From assembly GCA_041398605.1 (NCBI GenBank), contig JAWKUK010000009.1:248001-312000 (forward strand): a stretch of DNA of 64,000 nucleotides, given 5' to 3'. The stretch comes from JAWKUK01 sp041398605. Lineage in GTDB: Bacteria; Planctomycetota; UBA1135; GCA-002686595. Below are positions 59,225 to 64,000 of the stretch, piece by piece. The notes below the pieces were generated by a model. It saw only the letters and a list, made by a program, of their open reading frames with translations, searched no databases and was not told the DNA's origin. Position 1 is the stretch's first letter; each line of letters begins with the position of its first letter. The position numbers and the translations under genes are program-made.

Positions 59225-59281
59225 GTTCACCGGTTGAACGTCACCGGTTGAACCTCACTGGGTGAACGTCACTGGCTGAAC
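59225..59281. repeat. 14-bp tandem repeat overlapping a stop codon
   Basis: Four imperfect units related to GTCACCGGTTGAAC, the first one base longer, lie between the ispG stop and the last codons of the minus-strand gene; that gene's stop (59269-59271) is inside the fourth unit. Confidence 0.9.
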
Positions 59282-60951
59282 GTGACCGCGAGGCCATTGG
59301 TGAAGTTCGACGTCGCGACGCCGTTCACCGCGTCTCGGTACCAGGTCTGGAAGCTGCGCGTCTGGCCGGCCATCGCCGAGATAAAGCCGCTCGGCGTCGG
59401 GATCTGGGTGAGATTGATCAACAGGGAGAACGTCCCCTGCGCGCCCGCGTTCTTGATCTGACCTGGACCGACGTAGCGGCCGATCTGACCGCCGAGGCAC
59501 AGGATCCCCTGGCTGCCGCCAGGGTTCGGGGTGATGGCCTGCGTGGCGCTCGTGAGGAAGAAGCCGAACGAGTTGACCGGCAAGTCTGCCGCGTTGAGGG
59601 TCAGACCGTTAGCGCTGACCGATCCAGAGCCGGCGCCGGAGATCCGACCCGGCTGTCCGGTGCTGTTTGCATTCGCGGTGCAATAGTTCGAGCCGACCCC
59701 AATCGGACCGGTCGTCACGGTCAGGACGTCACCGTTTGCGACGGCGCCGAAGGTGTCGAAGCTCCACTGGAACGACTCCGTCACCGTCCCGCCCTGCACG
59801 CCGATCGTCGCGCTCGCGCCCTGGTCCGGGCGCGCCTGCTCAATGTCCTGATACAGGAATTGCGCGGGCGGGTTGCCGCTCGCGTTCACCTGGACCTGGA
59901 AGCGCGCGGTGCCGAGGCCACCCGACGAGAAGAACTCGACGTCCTGCCACTGGATGATGAGCTTGCCGCCCGTCTCCTGCCAGTAGATCTCACCTGCGAC
60001 GCCGCCGCCGGTGTTGATGTCATCCCAGAAGGGCAGCAACACCTGGTCGCTCGGGCCAAACGCAGCCGGGGAGGGAATGGCGTCGTTCGTGTAGCCGAGC
60101 TCGGTCCCTGTCCCCGCGAAGCGAACGCCGCCGTTCGAGCCGACGCGCGCGATGCCGGCGGCAAACACGCTGTTTCCGACGGTGGTCACGATGTCCACCT
60201 CATCGTCGTCAAAGAGCGACAGGGGCGTCCCGGAGCCGGAGATGTCGATCCAGGTCCCGGGCAGCGTGTCGACGATCGAGAGCGCCGGCAACGGCGGCGG
60301 CGGGGTGTAGTTCCCTACGAGTGACAGGACCGAGCCGTCCATGACTGCGCCGGGAGTATCAACGCTGAACTCTACGTCGTTGCCGTACCCTCCGGCCTGA
60401 TAGCCGATCGTCGCGCTGCCGCCGCCGTCAGGGCGGACCTGCATGATGTCCGTGTACAGGAAGCGCGCCCAGGTCGTGCCGGTGCTTGGCACCTGCAATT
60501 GGAAGCGGGCAGTGCCGAGGCCCGCGCTGGCGTAGAACTCCACGTTCTCCCACTGCACGATGAGCATCCCGTTGGTCTCCTGCCAGTAGATCTCACCGGC
60601 GAGGCCGGACTGCGTGTTGACGTCATCCCAGAACGGCATCAACGTCTGCTCGCCGTTGAACGCGGCGGTGCTCGGCAAGGTCTCGTTGATGTAGCCAAGG
60701 TAGGTGGAGAAGCCCTGGAACCGCACGGCACCGTTGCTACCGACGACGGCGACGCCAGCGGGTAGGAGCGCGTTGCCGATGGTGGTCGCGATGACCGCGG
60801 AGCCGTCATCCGTCAAGGACAAGGGGGTCCCCGTCGCGGAGATGTCCACGAAGGTCCCGGTGAGGTTCGAAGCGATGGTGAGCTGGGCCTGTGCCAGCGA
60901 AGCGAGACAGAGGCCCGTGGTGAAGAGCGACAGGGTGAAACGAGATCTCAT
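59269..60951 (-). CDS. secreted protein with duplicated NIDO-like domain and shared C-terminal module
   Basis: A 560-residue exported protein whose start at 60951 gives a clear signal peptide (LSLFTTGLCLASLAQAQ). Residues 25-210 and 220-415 are two copies of the same beta domain: each has a TPLSL.D strand, AG.A.VGSNG.VRF, MPFWDD or LPFWDD, and GEIYWQET followed by WENVEF or WQDVEF. The pattern recalls nidogen-like extracellular domains. The final 130 residues are a canonical copy of the shared C-terminal module (ANSTGQPGRI, LPVNSFGFFLTS, PGGSQGILCLGGQIGRYV, TRSFQTWYRD, TSNFTNG). It is probably displayed on the cell surface. Its stop lies within a 14-base tandem repeat. The internal duplication is recent enough that many residues match. 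Confidence 0.9.
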   Translation of the reverse strand: MRSRFTLSLFTTGLCLASLAQAQLTIASNLTGTFVDISATGTPLSLTDDGSAVIATTIGNALLPAGVAVVGSNGAVRFQGFSTYLGYINETLPSTAAFNGEQTLMPFWDDVNTQSGLAGEIYWQETNGMLIVQWENVEFYASAGLGTARFQLQVPSTGTTWARFLYTDIMQVRPDGGGSATIGYQAGGYGNDVEFSVDTPGAVMDGSVLSLVGNYTPPPPLPALSIVDTLPGTWIDISGSGTPLSLFDDDEVDIVTTVGNSVFAAGIARVGSNGGVRFAGTGTELGYTNDAIPSPAAFGPSDQVLLPFWDDINTGGGVAGEIYWQETGGKLIIQWQDVEFFSSGGLGTARFQVQVNASGNPPAQFLYQDIEQARPDQGASATIGVQGGTVTESFQWSFDTFGAVANGDVLTVTTGPIGVGSNYCTANANSTGQPGRISGAGSGSVSANGLTLNAADLPVNSFGFFLTSATQAITPNPGGSQGILCLGGQIGRYVGPGQIKNAGAQGTFSLLINLTQIPTPSGFISAMAGQTRSFQTWYRDAVNGVATSNFTNGLAVTFSQ

Positions 60952-61213
60952 GGCAGTGTGGAGGGCAGGTCCGATGTGATTCGGGGCAGAGGGGGGCCGA
61001 CGGACCACCGAGGCAACCGGCGGCACAGGGGTCGAGGCGTGGGCCAGGAGGGGGGACCACTCCGGCCGCGGAGGATTCGACGGAATGAAGCGCACCAGGG
61101 GTTCCCGTGGCGGGCCATTTCAAGGAGCGTATTGGGGACCACAGATGACCCCGGACCGCCCGATTCCCGGCGCCAACGGGCTCCTCGTCGCCCCGGCCTC
61201 GCACCCCTCCAAG

Positions 61214-62188
61214 ATGCGCATGTTCACCGCTAAGTCCTCGCCGCTCGCCGTCTCCGCCCTCGCCATCGCCCTCGCATCTCTGGCCGTCGCGGGTGAGGTC
61301 CGCATCACGGTGCGAGGCACGGTCGCGAACGCCAGTCCGCCGCCCTCGCAGGGCCCCTTCGCGGGCGTCGCCTTCGGCGACCCGGTGACCCTGTCCTACG
61401 AGGTCTTCGTACCTGGCATGGTGATCACGCCGAACCAAGCGGAGCGCTATACCCTCGACCCGCTGGGCTCGACGCTGACGATCGGGCTCGCGAGCGCGGG
61501 CCTGAGCGGGAGCGTCAACGTGTACAACGCGTTCCCCGTCGCGGACAGCGTGCGCCTCGGCGGCGCGCCGCTCGTCGGTGGAGGCACGATCACGTGCGAG
61601 CTGTCCGAGCAGACGGGCGCGCTCTTGAGCTCGACGGACCTCACGCAGAACCTCGGCACTTGGCCGGTCTCTGTGTTCGGTTCGTACAACTTCGTGCTCA
61701 TCGGCAATGGAGGGTTCGTCGAGCTGCAGCCGACGGAGCTCGTCATCGAGCTGGCCGACATCGGGGCGTCCTACTGCTCGCCAGCCGTGCCGAACTCGAC
61801 CGGCGCGCCGGGCGAGATCCTCGCGTTGGGCTCCGAATCCATCGCCACGAACAACATCACCCTGAGCGCGTCCCACCTGCCCACCAACGCCTTCGGGTTC
61901 TTCCTTGCGAGCCGTATGCAAGGCATGATCTCGCCGGGCGCGGGATCGCAGGGCATCCTGTGCCTCAGCGGCTCGATCGGCCGCTACGTCGGGCCCGGTC
62001 AGATCCAGAACACAGGCGCGCTCGGGTCGTTCGAGCTCGCGATCGACGTGCTGACCCTCCCGACGCCGACCGGCCCCGTCGCCGCCTTGCCTGGCGAGAC
62101 TTGGAACTTCCAAGCTTGGCACCGAGATTCGGTCAACGGAACAGCGACCTCGAACTTTACGGACGGGGTCTCCTTGACGTTCCAGTGA
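61214..62188 (+). CDS. secreted beta-rich protein with shared C-terminal module
   Basis: The 324-residue product starts at ATG 61214 (or 61220), giving a signal peptide (SPLAVSALAIALASLAVAG). Residues 25-190 form a beta domain with VRITVRGTVANASPP and GDPVTLSYEVFVPGM, similar in pattern to the unclassified N-terminal domains of PEP-CTERM-type exported proteins, though no PEP-CTERM tail is present. The last 130 residues are a canonical shared module (NSTGAPGEI, LPTNAFGFFLAS, GSQGILCLSGSIGRYVG, TWNFQAWHRD, TSNFTDG). It is divergent from the neighbouring secreted-protein gene with 262 bases between them. The function is unknown. Confidence 0.87.
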   Translation: MRMFTAKSSPLAVSALAIALASLAVAGEVRITVRGTVANASPPPSQGPFAGVAFGDPVTLSYEVFVPGMVITPNQAERYTLDPLGSTLTIGLASAGLSGSVNVYNAFPVADSVRLGGAPLVGGGTITCELSEQTGALLSSTDLTQNLGTWPVSVFGSYNFVLIGNGGFVELQPTELVIELADIGASYCSPAVPNSTGAPGEILALGSESIATNNITLSASHLPTNAFGFFLASRMQGMISPGAGSQGILCLSGSIGRYVGPGQIQNTGALGSFELAIDVLTLPTPTGPVAALPGETWNFQAWHRDSVNGTATSNFTDGVSLTFQ

Positions 62189-62267
62189 CGCCAGTGCCGT
62201 GAGCGCGTACCGCCGCCGCTGCGCGGCGCCGGCAGTGACCCCCTGACGAACGACCGATCTCGAGAGC

Positions 62268-63912
62268 ATGTCCAACACGTCGCCCGCGGCCCCGCGCAAA
62301 CTGTCCGAGGCACTGATCGCTGCCGCGCAGCCCCTGGTGCGCGCGGCGGGTGGAGAGGTGCCCGGGCCCGTCTTTCTCCAGCTGCTGCGCATCACATCGA
62401 CGATCTGGAACGCGGTGCTCTATGAACGCGTGCACGGCGTATCGGGCGTCCTCGCGCGGCTCGAGGGCGCCTTGCTTCCCGCGGGGACCCCGCTGGAGCT
62501 GCATGACGCGCTGGGAGAGATCATCCACTCCAGGCGGCGCGAAGAGCCGCTGGACACACGTTGGATCGGCGATGTGCAACTCATCACGGACAGCGCCGGT
62601 CGGCAAGCCATTCAAGCCGTGGGCGCTCCGTTGGAGTCCTTGAGCAAGGACGAGGTGGCGCGCGTGTTCGAGCGCTTGAACGCTCCACTGGGCCGCACCG
62701 AGCCTCGACCGCCGGCTCAGACCGCCGCGCGCGGGAGGACGACACGGAACGAGCCAGCCCCAAGCCGAAAGCTGACGAAGAAGGCCGCAGCGCTGAAGCT
62801 CAACGTGCCCAAGCGCCTGACGTCCAAGAACGCGACGCAGAGGACCGCGACCCCGGACAGCTCGACGCAGAAGGACCCGACACACAAGGGCCCGACACAG
62901 AAGGGCGCGGAGAGTCGCGGGCGAGCCGGCGCCGAGCCCTGGCGCAGCCTCTACCGCGTCGCCCGCGCCCTCCACGAGCCTCGCGCCGTGGCGGTCCCAC
63001 CTGGACTCCGATGTCTTCGGGCTGCGCGTCGAAGGTGAGTCAGAGGTGCATTGGTGCTGCGTGATGGGCGCCAATAGGACGTACTACGGGCTCGCGCTCT
63101 ATCGTGGCGACGACGCCTATGGGGTCTTCCGCAGGATCCAAGCAGGGGACACAACGGACGTAGCGAGCGAGGGCTTCGACGGGTACCTGTTTTCGTTCCT
63201 CAACCGCGAAGACCTCACTGCCGAGGAGCGACGCAGAATCAAGCTGTCAGGAGTGCCCTTCCGAGGCCGGGAGTGCTGGCCCCAACTCGAGCGCATGCGC
63301 GCCGGGCGCCTGCCCCGTGCGATCGGGATGCACGACGCCTCACGCGCGCTGGTCCTGCTCGACGCGCTCGAGCGCGTCCTCGCCCTCCGCTGCGCGACAG
63401 GCGCACCGGCCCCCGTCGATCTGGATGGAGAGTTGCCGGTGTATCGGGTCGACGCCGACACGATCGAGCTCGGGAGCGAGCGGCCCGGCCCCCTCGCTCC
63501 GCCGCAGCACCCAACGGTCGACCAGGTCGCCGTGCGGCGCCTCAGTGGCCGCCCACGGAAGGCGGGGCACGCGCTCGAGTTCGACGTGTTTCCGGCGCAG
63601 GCCAGGGTCCGTCACGAGGACGGCTGGGAGTTTGCACCTATGGTGTACATGACCGTCGACGCCACGACGGGCTTCGTGTTCCCGCCGCAATTGGAGGCTG
63701 CGGAAGAAAGGAATACAAACTGTGCTCGCAACCTCTTGGCCACGCTCGCAGCGCTCGAATCACTGCCGGACGAAGTGCGGGTCAGGCAAGAGTGGGTGCA
63801 TGAGGCCGTGGCCCCGACGCTCGCCGCGCTCGAGATCCGGTCGGTGCTCGCAGAGCGCCTGCCTGCGCTCGACGAAGCCCAGGCGTCCATCAACACCTTC
63901 TTCGAGCGCTGA
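62268..63912 (+). CDS. DUF7309/DUF6930-like protein, frameshifted
   Basis: Two plus-strand frames make one protein of about 547 residues. The first, from ATG 62268, has a helical N-terminus (LSEALIAAAQPLVRAAGG) and a Lys/Thr/Ala-rich linker partly coded by 15-base repeats. It ends WRSLYRVARALHE before going out of frame. The second resumes LAPWRSHLDSDVFGLRVEG and continues HWCCVMGANRTYYGLALYRG to FFER at 63912. The junction at 62979-62980 needs one C removed (GAGCCTCGCG to GAGCTCGCG). W-x-x-x-x-D-x-D-x-F-G, then C-C-V-M-G-A and Y-x-G-L-A-L-Y-x-G, match the DUF7309/DUF6930 pair found in uncharacterised bacterial proteins. The second frame as annotated would start at an internal Met. Confidence 0.75.
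62868..62912. repeat. 15-bp in-frame repeat in the Lys-rich linker
   Basis: Three imperfect units related to ACGCAGAAGGACCCG encode TQKDP/THKGP/TQKGA in the linker of the broken DUF7309/DUF6930 gene. Confidence 0.75.
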
Positions 63913-64000
63913 GGGCCGCCGAAGCCATGTCCGGGTCCACCGTGCGCGGTGGAGACGTCCGCGCTAGGGAGATCGGCGCGCCGCGGCGGTGCCTGGTTCG

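Noticed and set aside
63927..64000. Possible start of a further plus-strand gene at the right edge
   Set aside because: Only 24 codons are visible, with no recognisable motif or clear ribosome site.
1..64000. tRNA, rRNA, CRISPR arrays, riboswitches and an origin of replication
   Set aside because: None was recognised by eye on either strand; a covariance-model scan could still find small RNAs.

Overview
This window is about 70% GC and looks like a chromosomal segment of a Planctomycetota bacterium. Markers are a DUF1549/DUF1553 cytochrome-type protein translationally coupled to a Tat-exported DUF1501 protein, an ECF sigma factor followed by a membrane Ser/Thr kinase, and many secreted proteins. 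Nine of the secreted proteins share one C-terminal module of roughly 130 residues (fingerprints PNSTG, PGGSQG.LCLGG.IGR, TW.FQ.W.RD, TSNF). No rRNA, tRNA, CRISPR array or intact mobile element was seen. Housekeeping anchors are purF (45.0-46.5 kb) and ispG (58.1-59.2 kb).

Layout. 0-7 kb: an incoming partial gene, a 14-repeat FG-GAP surface protein, transposase remnants, and a large secreted protein of unknown function. 7-14 kb: a decayed DMT permease, a collagen-like fibre with a Peptidase_S74 chaperone domain, an ECF42-type sigma factor with its YCII/DGPF partner, a proline iminopeptidase and a lipoprotein. 14-24 kb: the DUF1501/DUF1549 pair, a C-type lectin protein, a possible outer-membrane protein, an N-acetylglucosamine-kinase-like ATPase and a secreted metallophosphoesterase. 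24-34 kb: a PLD-helicase-DUF3427 protein, a PadR regulator with its membrane partner, a HAF-repeat protein coupled to a six-TM membrane protein, and another secreted protein. 34-41 kb: ECF sigma plus Ser/Thr kinase, a secreted propeller-like protein, a PAP2 phosphatase and a TPR protein. 41-57 kb: a surface-glycan-like neighbourhood (two radical SAM proteins, glycosyltransferases of families 4, 9 and 2, a second PAP2 enzyme, sialate O-acetylesterase, acyltransferase 3) interspersed with a response regulator, a HIT protein, purF and an FAD oxidoreductase. 57-64 kb: ispG, two more proteins with the shared C-terminal module, and a broken DUF7309/DUF6930-like gene.

Three patterns cut across the annotation. 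First, the repeated C-terminal module looks like a sorting or anchoring tag. Second, short tandem repeats (9-17 bp units) sit on or next to stop codons at several loci. Third, several genes that otherwise look functional are interrupted. Three independent +1 frameshifts all fall in the same 10-mer, GAGCCTCGCG, where deleting one C to give GAGCTCGCG restores the frame. This points to a DNA-level hotspot or a systematic sequencing error rather than ordinary gene decay.
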